This document shows positions 52,796-61,917 of a stretch of 64,000 bases of DNA, one piece after another (within the stretch, counting starts at the first letter, position 1; each line of letters begins with the position of its first letter). The stretch comes from Fimenecus sp045631225. GTDB lineage: Bacteria; Bacillota; Clostridia; Oscillospirales; Acutalibacteraceae. The notes below the pieces were generated by a model. The model searched no databases and was not told the DNA's origin. It saw nothing but the letters and a program-made list of their open reading frames with translations. Position numbers and translations under genes: made by a program. The stretch lies in contig JAZQUG010000025.1 of NCBI GenBank assembly GCA_045631225.1, positions 1 to 64,000 of the forward strand, in the 5' to 3' direction.

Positions 52796-54445
52796 TTATT
52801 CCTCCTCAATTTTTATACCGAGATTCTTAGCTTTTGACACAAGGTCAGAAAGGGGATTCTTCGGTGCTTGCTCCTGCTTGTTATTATAAACAGCAAGAGT
52901 ATATGTTTTGCCGGTTATTTTAGTAACGGCTTCTTTTATAGTTTTTGAATAATCACCTGTTTTGAGATAAAGCTCCAATACAGGTGAACCTTTGATAAGT
53001 AAATATTTACCCTGATGGATAAATGCTGATGAGCCTGTAAGCATCGCAATAAGACTCTTGTCCTTTGCATAAAGCATATCAAGAACCTCAGGCCAGTTAT
53101 CAAACGGAACTGTTCCCATATTCTGTGGAACGATTTGGTCTTCCTGTGGTGCAGGAGGTGGTTCCGGAAGCGGAATTTCCTCTTTTTCAGGCTCTTTTAC
53201 CGGTTCAGGAGCCTTTGTTGGTTCAGGTTGTGTCTGAGTTTTAACCTCAGGTTCTTTCGCAGGAGCAGGTGTTTCTGCCTTAACTGTAATTTTACCTGAT
53301 GCAACTGCTGATTCAAGTTCGCTGAGTCGTCGAAGAATTGCATTTAAATCTCCGTCAAGACTTGGAGTACAAAGTCTGATAATACAAAGCTCGGCACTTG
53401 TTCTTCTGTTAGCACCTTGCTTCATTGTAGATGCAGATGCAGTAAGAATATCTATACAAGACATAATTGTTGCAAGAGTTATTTTTGCACTCTGTTGACG
53501 GATAATTTCGATTTCACCCTGAGAGCAGATAATCATATCCTGAAAATTCTTTACAGCCTTTGAAACCATAAGATTTCTGAAATGACTTGTAAGCTCAGTG
53601 ATAAGTCTTTCCATATCACAGGAATCGTTATAAAGTTTATTTACGACTTCCAATGCCTTTGCTGCATCCTTTTCAATAATGCAGTCGCAAAGCTCAAAGA
53701 TGTATTCTCGTCCTGCAAGACCTGCACTGCTTGCAACTGCAGCAGAGTCAATAAGTCCTTCGTGAGAAGAACAACGGTCAAGAAGTGACAATGCGTCACG
53801 CATAGCACCATCGGCAATTCTTGCAATTAACATTGCACCATCGTCAGAAAGCTGAAGGTTTTCCTTAACTGCAACTTCCTTGAGTCTGCCCGCAATAGCT
53901 TCAGGCGGGATTCGTTTAAAATCAAAACGCTGACAACGGGAAAGAATGGTTGAAGGTAATTTGTGAACCTCAGTTGTTGCAAGTATAAAAATTACGTGTG
54001 CGGGAGGTTCTTCAAGAGTTTTGAGAAGTGCATTAAAAGCACCGATTGACAGCATATGCACCTCGTCAATAATGTAAACTCTGAATTTTGCATTTGCAGG
54101 AGTAAAATTAGCTTCCTCTCGCAAATCACGGATATTGTCAACACCATTATTTGATGCAGCGTCGATTTCAATTATATCAAGAATAGCACCAGAATCAATT
54201 CCCTTACAGATTTCACATTCGTTACATGGATTTCCATCATGAGAATTAATACAGTTAACTGCCTTGGCAAGAATCTTTGCACAAGAAGTCTTACCTGTTC
54301 CACGAGAACCGGTAAAGAGATAGGCGTGACTCGTTTTGCCTGTCTTGACTGCATTTTCAAGTGTTGTTGTAATATGCTCCTGACCTACAACATCAGTAAA
54401 TGTTGACGGACGGTATTTTCGATAAAATGCACGATACAAAGTCAT
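52796..54445 (-). CDS. dnaX: DNA polymerase III subunit gamma/tau
   Basis: This is the clamp-loader ATPase. Walker A is GSRGTGKTSCAK (about 46-57), followed by the four-Cys zinc module starting at C65 (NPCNECEIC), DEVHMLS (Walker B), the sensor sequence LATTEVHKLPSTILSRCQRF, and domain III to about residue 360. A Pro/Glu-rich linker (375-430) leads to a tau-like C-terminal domain. The start follows GAGGAGG. It lies just behind the SRP RNA gene. Confidence 0.96.
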   Translation of the reverse strand: MTLYRAFYRKYRPSTFTDVVGQEHITTTLENAVKTGKTSHAYLFTGSRGTGKTSCAKILAKAVNCINSHDGNPCNECEICKGIDSGAILDIIEIDAASNNGVDNIRDLREEANFTPANAKFRVYIIDEVHMLSIGAFNALLKTLEEPPAHVIFILATTEVHKLPSTILSRCQRFDFKRIPPEAIAGRLKEVAVKENLQLSDDGAMLIARIADGAMRDALSLLDRCSSHEGLIDSAAVASSAGLAGREYIFELCDCIIEKDAAKALEVVNKLYNDSCDMERLITELTSHFRNLMVSKAVKNFQDMIICSQGEIEIIRQQSAKITLATIMSCIDILTASASTMKQGANRRTSAELCIIRLCTPSLDGDLNAILRRLSELESAVASGKITVKAETPAPAKEPEVKTQTQPEPTKAPEPVKEPEKEEIPLPEPPPAPQEDQIVPQNMGTVPFDNWPEVLDMLYAKDKSLIAMLTGSSAFIHQGKYLLIKGSPVLELYLKTGDYSKTIKEAVTKITGKTYTLAVYNNKQEQAPKNPLSDLVSKAKNLGIKIEEE

Positions 54446-54464
54446 TCCTCCTCACAAGAAAAAA

Positions 54465-54606
54465 CGCCTTAACTCAGTCATGTGTCGTGCAGGCAGACTG
54501 TGGCGCCCGATGCAAACCGCTTAATGCTGCTCGGTTCCCCGCCTGACATGGTTCACGGCGCCTCGCCGCACAGGACCCACACGGCACACGACTGAATTAA
54601 GGCATC
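54465..54606 (-). ncRNA. ffs: Signal recognition particle RNA (large, Alu-containing type)
   Basis: The ends pair (GCCTTAA...TTAAGGC). On the minus strand the helix-8 core is seen as CCATGTCAGGCGGGGAACCGAGCAGCA followed by GCATCGGGC (cut here), the conserved Ffh-binding loops. About 140 nt with 5' GC-rich Alu-type loops suits Gram-positive scRNA. Its own promoter lies upstream and dnaX follows. Confidence 0.93.
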
Positions 54607-54622
54607 TCATTCGTTTCAAGTT

Positions 54623-54651
54623 ATTATACTATATATCTCTCGTAATTTCAA
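54623..54651 (-). promoter_or_regulatory. Promoter of the SRP RNA
   Basis: Minus strand TTGAAA (54651-54646), 17 bases, TATAAT (54628-54623). Confidence 0.85.
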
Positions 54652-54674
54652 GAGAAAAATATATACTATTTTTG

Positions 54675-54703
54675 TTGTAGTTAAAAGTAATTTGTGTTAA
54701 AAT
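54675..54703 (+). promoter_or_regulatory. Promoter of the GH20 gene
   Basis: TTGTAG (54675-54680), 17 bases, TAAAAT (54698-54703), divergent from the SRP RNA promoter. Confidence 0.65.
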
Positions 54704-54744
54704 TAACATGTATAGTTTATATTACATAAATTGGAGGGTCAGGA

Positions 54745-56337
54745 ATGTTTAATATTGTTCCGCAACCTGTAAGCATACTTATAAATCAGGATAAAAAAGG
54801 GTTTACGCTTCATGCGGGAACTATAATTTCACCGTATCCTTTTGTGGATGAGTTTATATCCTTTGTCAGAAAAACCTTGCACAAAAAGGTGATTTCTCAC
54901 GAAGATACCGGTGAAGAAAGGTCAATTATTCTGAAAATTGACGAGTCGGTAAAGCATGATGAGGGCTATACCATAAAATGTGAAGACAGACGAGTTTTTA
55001 TTAATGCAAAAACTCAGACAGGTTTGTTTTACGGACTGCAGACATTGAAACAGATGTTGTTGCAGACAAACGGTAAGCTTCCATATACTGAAATTACAGA
55101 TTATCCTCGTTTTGCTTATCGTGGATTTATGCTTGACTGTGGAAGATATTTCTATACGGTTGACGAAATGAAGAAAATTATTGATTTGATGGCACTTCAT
55201 AAGCTGAATGTGTTGCATTGGCATCTTACAGAAGACCAGGGCTGGAGAGTGGAAATAAAGAAATATCCGCTTTTAACGGAAAAAGGTTCAAAAAGAAGTC
55301 ATACTAATTTCAATCACAAAGCTCATAGTGGATATTATACACAGGATGAAGTTAAGGAAATTGTAAAATATTGTCACGACAGAAAAATAAAAGTTATTCC
55401 TGAATTTGATATTCCGGGACATAGTGTAGCTGCTATTTCCTGTTATCCTGAGCTTTCTTGTCTCAACAGAAAACTTGAAGTTGCCACACATTGGGGTGTA
55501 AAGCACGATATCCTCTGTGCGGGAAAAGATAGTACATATAAATTTGTTTATGATGTTATTGATGAATTGATTGAACTTTTCCCTGATAAGATTATTCATA
55601 TCGGTGGTGATGAGGCAGTTAAAATGCGTTGGGAAAACTGTCCTTATTGTCAGAAAGCAATTAAAGATAACGGATTAAAAAATGAAGATGATTTGCAGAT
55701 ATTCTTTATGGGAAAGGTTAATGAATATCTTAAATCAAAAGGTTATTCCTCTGTTATATGGAGTTATGACAGAATAGAAAATGCTGAAAGCTTAAATTCT
55801 GATATCGCTTGGACCGTTTGTGGTATGGGCGACGATAAGGATTTAGTTGAAAAGGAAATAAAACGAGGAAGAAAATTAATAAACACACATTGTTATCCGT
55901 ATTATTTTGATTTCCCTTATGGTTGGGTTTCATTAAAGCAGGTTTGTGACGACGATGGTGCGTTGACAGACGATGATAGTGAAACATGGGGAATTGAGGC
56001 TCAGATGTGGACTGAATATGTTCCTGATATGAAGCGTCTTGAATTTCTCACATTCCCACGATTAGGTGCAATGGCAGAAAATGCTTGGGCTGAAAAGGGA
56101 TATCCGTCATTCACTACTTTTATGCATAAGATAAGTGATTATTACAAGGTTCTGGATGTATATGATGTTGGATATGCTCCTGTTAAGAAAGCGTGTCCGT
56201 CATTTGCATATAAACATGCTTCTTCGCTCTGGTTTAAACGGAGAGTTTTCCATTGGCAGGGCTTGCACAATCTTTTTGATGATGCAAAGGCTAAAAAAGA
56301 AGCAGAGGTCCTGAAAGCAAATATTAAGGGAAAATAA
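54745..56337 (+). CDS. Glycoside hydrolase family 20 beta-N-acetylhexosaminidase
   Basis: It releases terminal GlcNAc or GalNAc by substrate-assisted catalysis. A short N-terminal GH20b domain (1-118) precedes the barrel: YRGFMLDCGRYF, HWHLTEDQGWRVEI, EFDIPGHS and the catalytic Asp-Glu pair D289-E290 in HIGGDEAVK. Downstream are the aromatic subsite QMWTEY and the Trp in ENAWAEKG. There is no signal peptide, so it probably works inside the cell on imported mucin or chitin fragments. glpK follows 48 bases later. Confidence 0.9.
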   Translation: MFNIVPQPVSILINQDKKGFTLHAGTIISPYPFVDEFISFVRKTLHKKVISHEDTGEERSIILKIDESVKHDEGYTIKCEDRRVFINAKTQTGLFYGLQTLKQMLLQTNGKLPYTEITDYPRFAYRGFMLDCGRYFYTVDEMKKIIDLMALHKLNVLHWHLTEDQGWRVEIKKYPLLTEKGSKRSHTNFNHKAHSGYYTQDEVKEIVKYCHDRKIKVIPEFDIPGHSVAAISCYPELSCLNRKLEVATHWGVKHDILCAGKDSTYKFVYDVIDELIELFPDKIIHIGGDEAVKMRWENCPYCQKAIKDNGLKNEDDLQIFFMGKVNEYLKSKGYSSVIWSYDRIENAESLNSDIAWTVCGMGDDKDLVEKEIKRGRKLINTHCYPYYFDFPYGWVSLKQVCDDDGALTDDDSETWGIEAQMWTEYVPDMKRLEFLTFPRLGAMAENAWAEKGYPSFTTFMHKISDYYKVLDVYDVGYAPVKKACPSFAYKHASSLWFKRRVFHWQGLHNLFDDAKAKKEAEVLKANIKGK

Positions 56338-56384
56338 TTTTTGGGGATTATTAAGCATTTAAATAAATATTGAGGTGTTATACG

Positions 56385-57893
56385 ATGAAAAAATATGTTT
56401 TGGCATTAGACCAGGGAACAACAAGCTCCCGTGCAATTCTTTTTGATAAAAATGGTAATATCTGTTACAAGGCTCAACACGAGTTTAATCAGATTTACCC
56501 ACATACAGGTTGGGTTGAACATAATCCTATGGAGATTCTTTTCTCACAGCTGCAATCTGTTATGGAGGTTATGTCACAAAGCAAAGCAACAGCAGAGGAT
56601 ATTGCTTCAATTGGTATTACAAATCAGCGTGAAACAACAATTGTCTGGGATAAATCAACAGGAAAACCTGTTTATAACGCTATTGTATGGCAGTGTAGAA
56701 GAACTGCAGATATGTGTGAAAAAATCAAAGCAGATGCTGAATTGACACAGTATATAAAGGACCATACAGGACTTGTTGTTGATGCTTATTTCTCAGGAAC
56801 AAAAATTAAGTGGATTCTCGATAATGTAGATGGTGCAAGAGAGCTTGCAGAAAAAGGTCAGCTCCTTTTCGGTACTGTTGAAACATGGCTTATCTGGAAT
56901 CTTACAGGTGGTGCAGTACATATTACTGACTATTCAAATGCATCACGAACAATGCTTTTTGATGTTGATAAACTTTGTTGGGACGAATATCTCTGTGAAA
57001 AGCTCGGTATTCCTATGAGTATGCTTCCTAAATGTGAACCATCAAGTAAGGTTTACGGAACAGTTGCAAAGAGTGTTATGGGTATTGAAGAGCTTGCTGG
57101 TGTGCCTATTTCAGGTGCTATCGGTGACCAGCCTGCCGCACTTTTCGGTCAGGGATGTTTCGAACAAGGACAGGCAAAGAATACATATGGTACAGGTTGC
57201 TTCTTGCTTATGAACACAGGTGATAAGCGTGTTGAATCAAAGAATAACCTTGTTACAGGTGTTGCGTGGGGCTTAGGTGATAAAGTTACTTATGCTATTG
57301 AAGGTTCTGCATTTAATGCAGGTTCAGTAATCAAGTGGCTTCGTGATGATTTGCAGCTTATTCCATCTGCACGTCGTTGTGATGAGCTTGCAGAAAGTGT
57401 TCCGAATTCAAACGGTGTTTATTTTGTCCCTGCGTTTACAGGGCTTGGTGCTCCGTATTGGGATATGTATGCTCGTGGTACTATTGTAGGTCTTACCCGT
57501 GGTGCTAATGCGGCGCATATTTGTCGTAGTGTTCTTGAAGCAATTGCATATCAGATGACAGACTTGCTTGAGGCTATGAAACAGGATTCAGATATTGAGC
57601 TTTCAGAACTCCGTGTTGACGGTGGTGCTTCTGTAAGTGATATTATGATGCAGATTCAGGCTGATATGATTAGAACAAATGTGAACAGACCAAAGATGGT
57701 TGAAACAACAGCTATCGGTGCAGCATATCTTTCAGGTCTTGCAGTAGGTTTCTGGAAGGATATAGAGGAAATCGAGAAAATTCGTCAGGTTGATAAAGTG
57801 TTCGAACCACAAATGGATATGGAAAAACGCGAAAAGAGATACCGTGGATGGCTTCGTGCAGTTGAACGTTCAAGAGATTGGGTTGAACATTAA
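56385..57893 (+). CDS. glpK: Glycerol kinase
   Basis: It phosphorylates glycerol to glycerol-3-phosphate. The FGGY-family motifs are present: DQGTTSSRAILFD, PHTGWVEHNP, GITNQRETTIVWDK, the substrate region WQCRRTADMC, and DGGASVSDIMMQIQAD. At 502 residues it is complete. ATG 56385 follows TGAGGTG. No glpF or glpD gene is adjacent. The next small gene overlaps its stop. Confidence 0.94.
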   Translation: MKKYVLALDQGTTSSRAILFDKNGNICYKAQHEFNQIYPHTGWVEHNPMEILFSQLQSVMEVMSQSKATAEDIASIGITNQRETTIVWDKSTGKPVYNAIVWQCRRTADMCEKIKADAELTQYIKDHTGLVVDAYFSGTKIKWILDNVDGARELAEKGQLLFGTVETWLIWNLTGGAVHITDYSNASRTMLFDVDKLCWDEYLCEKLGIPMSMLPKCEPSSKVYGTVAKSVMGIEELAGVPISGAIGDQPAALFGQGCFEQGQAKNTYGTGCFLLMNTGDKRVESKNNLVTGVAWGLGDKVTYAIEGSAFNAGSVIKWLRDDLQLIPSARRCDELAESVPNSNGVYFVPAFTGLGAPYWDMYARGTIVGLTRGANAAHICRSVLEAIAYQMTDLLEAMKQDSDIELSELRVDGGASVSDIMMQIQADMIRTNVNRPKMVETTAIGAAYLSGLAVGFWKDIEEIEKIRQVDKVFEPQMDMEKREKRYRGWLRAVERSRDWVEH

Positions 57894-58168
57894 TGATAAT
57901 AAAAAACTATTTCCGTAACGGAGAAAAGATGCGGGAGCATTTTCTCGAACACGGAAAACAGACGAATTCAGGTTCAGCAGAGGAATATTTAATTAAAGCA
58001 AATGAGGTTATAAATAATCCTAAAGCATTAAAAAAATATGAAACGGATGAAGATGGTAACGATATGATTTATTATCTTTCCGAAACAGGAGAGATTGTTT
58101 TTGTCGCATCTGATGGTTATATTCGTACATATTTTATTGCTGACGACGAATATTTTGAAAGACAATGA
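57893..58168 (+). CDS. Small soluble protein, toxin-domain-like, unknown function
   Basis: A 91-residue acidic protein: HFLEHGKQTNSGSAEEYLIKAN...YYLSETGEIVFVASDGYIRTYF (seen in parts). The order HF-x-x-HG, EEYLxKAN, then a beta hairpin and the ending IRTYF recalls small nuclease-like C-terminal domains of polymorphic toxins and phage proteins; this is a low-confidence resemblance. The first ATG overlaps the glpK stop (TAATG); ATG 57929 after GGAGA is a good alternative start giving 79 residues. No immunity gene follows. Confidence 0.6.
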   Translation: MIIKNYFRNGEKMREHFLEHGKQTNSGSAEEYLIKANEVINNPKALKKYETDEDGNDMIYYLSETGEIVFVASDGYIRTYFIADDEYFERQ

Positions 58169-58221
58169 TGATAAGTTAAAAATTGTCTATTTAAAACAAA
58201 AAGTTTATATGAAAAACAAAA

Positions 58222-58258
58222 ATCCCCATCGGATAAACCGATGGGGTTCCTTTTTCAC
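58222..58258 (+). terminator. Terminator after the small gene
   Basis: CCCCATCGG and CCGATGGGG stem, then TTCCTTTTTC. Confidence 0.88.
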
Positions 58259-58341
58259 TCGTCAAAAGACGAGATATAACCTATGCAAAGTGTATGTATA
58301 ATAGCACATAATGAACACCTTGTCAAACAAATAGACAAAAT

Positions 58342-59142
58342 TTATCTATCCTGCATTCTTCTCCAATGGAAAAGGTATTGTTGAGCGATTCCCTCTGTAC
58401 CTTTTGTGCATTTAGGAAGACCATTCGGATACATCTCTGCCATAATTCGCTTTACCCAGACATCCACGGGAAATGCCTCGATTTTATGGAATCCGTAAAG
58501 AAGCGTACATTCAGCAACCTTTGCACCAACGCCTTTGATTTTCTGCAATTCCTCTCTGCCGAACTCAATAGGTGAGTCTTGAATTTTTCTGAAATCAACT
58601 TCACCGTTTGCAACCTTTTGTGCTGCATCAATAATATATTTTGCTCTGAAACCTGCTCGTAATGGTGCCATATCCTCAACTGTAAGTTTTGATAACTTTT
58701 CAGCAGACGGAAATGTCTTTTGACCGACTTTGCCGTCACCAAAAGTGTCGCAAAGTCTTTCAATTATACCTTTGATTCGAGGAATGTTGTTGTTCTGGGA
58801 TATGATAAAGGAACAAAGAGCCTCCCACGGTTCCTGACGAAGAATTCGGATACCGTTGTATTCTTTAATTGCAGTTATGAGATATTCGTCATCATAGGAA
58901 CTAAGAATTTTTTTATAATCAAGGTCGAAATCAAAATAGTTCTTCCAGATAGCATTGTAATCATCTTCAGTACAATTGTGGAAGATAAGCTCATTTTCAG
59001 TTTGCTCAATCTGTAAAAATCTTCCGTATGCGACACCTTGCCACATGTTATCATTAAATGACCAACGAAAGGCTTGACCACAGTCGAGACAAAGTCCTAA
59101 ATTAAAGCTTTGAGGACAGGTAATTTTGTAACTGTTTTTCAT
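58342..59142 (-). CDS. ogg: 8-oxoguanine DNA glycosylase, OGG1 type
   Basis: It excises oxidised guanine and nicks the site. The HhH-GPD domain has the catalytic Lys K208 in KGVGAKVAEC and Asp D227 in AFPVDVWVKR. The N-terminal OGG domain (CLDCGQAFRWSF, SFIISQNNNIPRIK) is the bacterial OGG1-like form. ATG 59142 follows AAAGGA; six further codons upstream lack support. At 266 residues it is normal. Confidence 0.9.
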   Translation of the reverse strand: MKNSYKITCPQSFNLGLCLDCGQAFRWSFNDNMWQGVAYGRFLQIEQTENELIFHNCTEDDYNAIWKNYFDFDLDYKKILSSYDDEYLITAIKEYNGIRILRQEPWEALCSFIISQNNNIPRIKGIIERLCDTFGDGKVGQKTFPSAEKLSKLTVEDMAPLRAGFRAKYIIDAAQKVANGEVDFRKIQDSPIEFGREELQKIKGVGAKVAECTLLYGFHKIEAFPVDVWVKRIMAEMYPNGLPKCTKGTEGIAQQYLFHWRRMQDR

Positions 59143-59574
59143 AATAAAAATCCTTTGCAAAATAACTAAAAAAATCTGAAAATTCTATCTAAAAATACTA
59201 ATGACATTTTGCACAAAAGTTTTAGATAATATTTAAGACAGGTATGTTCCAAATTGTATAATTTGTCAAGTGTTTACAACAAATTGTATTTGATAATCTT
59301 TTAACAATATTTTTCTGCAACTGTCGAAAACTGGAAAAATACTTGATAAATCAATGAATTTGGGGCAACTTATTAACATTTTCAACAGAGTTTTCAACAA
59401 TTTAGTTGAAAAGTCCTTTATACTATTTGTATAAAATATGACAATTTTATTTTTGGTAAAAATCCCATATTGACAAAATTTTCCGTAAAAATTATGCACA
59501 AGCCATAGAATAAAAACAACTAAATAACCAAAAATATGTTCACTATACTGTTAAAAATTAGCGAGGAAAAAATT
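59143..59574. other. AT-rich divergent intergenic region
   Basis: This 430-base stretch has no ORF. It contains several -10-like AT runs, repeated TTTTCAACA (two copies near 59390) and one TTATGCACA (59493-59501), a DnaA-box-like word. dnaA and dnaN are absent from the window, so I read it only as promoter space for ogg and the small gene. Confidence 0.4.
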
Positions 59575-59838
59575 ATGGTTAAAGGTGTTAATCGTCAAGT
59601 GCTTGAAATACACGAAACAGGCTGTGAATACTTTGAAAAAGCTCTTTTTTTCGTTAAGCCTGAATACAGTCGTGAAAATGAAGGGAAATTGAAAACTCAG
59701 GCTTTGTCAAGCGTGATGAATTTTAAAGCTGTACCAAAAACACGAAAACAGAAAGTAAAAAGCCGAGCACTGATTCTTGTGGAAATGACAGCCTCGGCAG
59801 GAGTTGGTGCATTGATAACAGCTTTATTAGTAAAATGA
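59575..59838 (+). CDS. Small membrane-anchored protein of unknown function
   Basis: An 87-residue basic protein (MVKGVNRQVLEIHETGCEYFEKALFF...) with a C-terminal hydrophobic helix (AGVGALITALLVK). ATG 59575 follows GAGGAAAAAATT; upstream extension is unlikely. The compact body and tail anchor suggest a membrane-associated accessory protein. I do not recognise the family and see no partner. Confidence 0.6.
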   Translation: MVKGVNRQVLEIHETGCEYFEKALFFVKPEYSRENEGKLKTQALSSVMNFKAVPKTRKQKVKSRALILVEMTASAGVGALITALLVK

Positions 59839-59847
59839 GAAAGCAAA

Positions 59848-60915
59848 TTATAGTATTATCAATTCTTTAGGGGCATTTGTAAGGTTGCGACAGCCATTTT
59901 CAGTTATAAGTGCCATATCTTCTATTCTTATACCGAATTTTCCCGGAATATATATACCCGGTTCAACTGTTACAATGTTGCCGACCTGAAGAATACTATC
60001 GGAAACAGGTGAGAGGTTAGGGAATTCGTGGATTTCTACGCCAACACCATGACCTGTTGAATGGGTGAAATACTTGCCATAGCCTGAATCATTAATGATA
60101 CTTCTTGCGAACATATCACCATCTTTGCAGGATATACCGGCTTTAATGTTATCAAGACAATTTTTTTGTGCCTTAAGAACAGCATCATAAACATTTTTCA
60201 TTTCGTCGGTTGCAAAACCAACTGCGACAGTTCGTGTCATATCACTGTGATAACCATTTATAATTGTACCAAAGTCCATTGTGATAAAATCTCCGTTTTC
60301 AACCTTTTTATCACATGGAACACCGTGAGGCATTGAGGAGTTTTTGCCACTTACTGCAATTGTTTCAAATGAAAGTCCTTCTCCGCCATTGCGTAGCATA
60401 TAAAAATCAAGTTCGAGTGCAATTTCTTTTTCAGTAACACCGACTTTAATGAATTTGAGAATGTGATTAAAGGCATCCTCAGCAATTCGCTGTGCTTTAA
60501 CAATGCTTTCAACTTCATTTTCAGTTTTTATTGAACGAAGTCCGTTTATAAGCATATCCAAAGTGGAGTCAGTTGCGACACTTGTGTTTTTAAGAACACC
60601 TTTAAGAGAATTATATGTAGATACAGTCATTCTTGTTGATTCGACGAGAAGATGCTTACAGTTCATTTCACCAAGAATTTCTGCAATCTGAGGAAAAGTT
60701 TTGCCTAAAAGCTTAACTTCACAATTTGAAATCTGGTTCTCGGCAGCTTCAATATATCGACCGTCAGTAATGAAAACTGCACGGTCAGAAGAAACGAGTA
60801 AAAAACCATCAGAGGAGTCAAACTCTGTGAAATATTTTCTGTTTTCAGGAGAGATAATCAATGCTGAATATCCGATTCCCTTTTCTTTTAATAATTTCTG
60901 TAAATTCTTAATCAT
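59848..60915 (-). CDS. pepQ: Xaa-Pro aminopeptidase family M24 peptidase
   Basis: It cleaves the N-terminal residue before proline in peptides, with two metal ions. The creatinase-like N domain (SPENRKYFTEFDSSDGFLLV, TDGRY) is followed by the pita-bread core: MDFGTIINGYHSDMTRT (metal Asp pair), THSTGHGVGVEIHE (metal His) and VTVEPGIYIPGKFGIRIED (metal Glu pair). ATG 60915 overlaps the yqeG stop by 8 bases. It is co-transcribed with yqeG. Confidence 0.9.
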   Translation of the reverse strand: MIKNLQKLLKEKGIGYSALIISPENRKYFTEFDSSDGFLLVSSDRAVFITDGRYIEAAENQISNCEVKLLGKTFPQIAEILGEMNCKHLLVESTRMTVSTYNSLKGVLKNTSVATDSTLDMLINGLRSIKTENEVESIVKAQRIAEDAFNHILKFIKVGVTEKEIALELDFYMLRNGGEGLSFETIAVSGKNSSMPHGVPCDKKVENGDFITMDFGTIINGYHSDMTRTVAVGFATDEMKNVYDAVLKAQKNCLDNIKAGISCKDGDMFARSIINDSGYGKYFTHSTGHGVGVEIHEFPNLSPVSDSILQVGNIVTVEPGIYIPGKFGIRIEDMALITENGCRNLTNAPKELIIL

Positions 60916-61426
60916 AGTAACCATATCCATGTAATTTTTCAAATTCTGCTATAATAGGAGCTGCTCTTCTGCGACGTGTTGCATAGAAAATGGGAAAACG
61001 GGTTTTTCCTTTTAATGCGTCAACGAGAATTGCAATAGCACCGCAATCGTTAGCAGCCATAACGTCGGCAAATACCTGATCGCCAACCATAGCGAATTCG
61101 TGAATTTTAACACCCAACATCTCAGCACCTTTTATAAGTGTATGAGATTTAGGTTTTTTTGCATTTGCAATATAAGGAAGATTTAAAAATTTAGAAACGA
61201 TTTTTGGTCTTCGTGGCATAGCGTTTGAAATAATCATAACCTTAATGCCGTTTTTCTGGATTGACTTTAACCAATTTTCAAGACCATCAATGCAGTTTGT
61301 TTTTCCGTCATTGCAAATGGTGTTATCTATATCAAGAGCAACTGCTTTTGCTCCCATTTTGTTTAAATCTTCAACTGAAATATCAAGAACACTTTTGTAA
61401 CGATATTTCGGCATAGGTGAAGCCAT
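60908..61426 (-). CDS. yqeG: YqeG-family HAD phosphatase
   Basis: This is a small HAD-superfamily phosphatase (172 residues), a family often found near translation genes. The catalytic motif is LDIDNTICND, motif II is MIISNAMPRR, the motif III Lys is in AKKPKSHT, and motif IV is MVGDQVFADV. Substrate is uncertain. It is translationally coupled to the peptidase gene. Confidence 0.88.
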   Translation of the reverse strand: MASPMPKYRYKSVLDISVEDLNKMGAKAVALDIDNTICNDGKTNCIDGLENWLKSIQKNGIKVMIISNAMPRRPKIVSKFLNLPYIANAKKPKSHTLIKGAEMLGVKIHEFAMVGDQVFADVMAANDCGAIAILVDALKGKTRFPIFYATRRRRAAPIIAEFEKLHGYGYYD

Positions 61427-61469
61427 AGTAATTCTCCTTTAAAATAGGATTTGTTTTTGTTGGTAAAAA

Positions 61470-61508
61470 AATAGTGGGCAATCCGTCAATGGATGCCCAC
61501 TTGCGTTT
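61470..61508 (-). terminator. Terminator of rpsU
   Basis: GTGGGCAATCC and GGATGCCCAC form an imperfect stem; on the minus strand TATTTTTTTACC follows. It lies between rpsU and yqeG. Confidence 0.75.
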
Positions 61509-61535
61509 TTAAAACATAGCTCCGCAAAGCGAAAA

Positions 61536-61712
61536 TTATTTAAACTTACGCTTACGTGCAGCCTCAGACTTCTTCTTTCTCTTTACAGAAGGCTTTTCGT
61601 AATGCTCTCTTTTTCTAACTTCCTGAATGACACCGTCACGAGAAGTCTGTCTCTTAAATCTTCTGAGAGCACTTTCCAAGGACTCGTTTTCTTTAACTTT
61701 TACCTGACTCAT
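61536..61712 (-). CDS. rpsU: Ribosomal protein S21
   Basis: This is a small-subunit protein of 58 residues: VKENESLESALRRFKRQ, then a basic tail KRKKKSEAARKRKFK. ATG 61712 follows GGGAGGG; the frame runs further upstream through non-coding sequence. It is a single gene with its own terminator. Confidence 0.96.
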   Translation of the reverse strand: MSQVKVKENESLESALRRFKRQTSRDGVIQEVRKREHYEKPSVKRKKKSEAARKRKFK

Positions 61713-61917
61713 TAAAAATCCCTCCCTTATACATTGGGATACATTTTGTATTATACAACACGAAATGTCAACTGTCAACAGTTTTTTTGGCATATTTTTT
61801 TCAATACTTCCTTGCTTTCGGCTCGCGGTATCTGCATACAGCTTCGCCTCAGCAAGATTGTCTTGCAAAAAAATATAGTTGCTTGTATCTAATGGGTTTT
61901 TATTATGTGAATTGTGT

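Noticed and set aside
59370..59501. TTATGCACA and TTTTCAACA words suggesting a replication origin
   Set aside because: Only one good DnaA-like box, no dnaA/dnaN nearby, and no box cluster or clear unwinding region.
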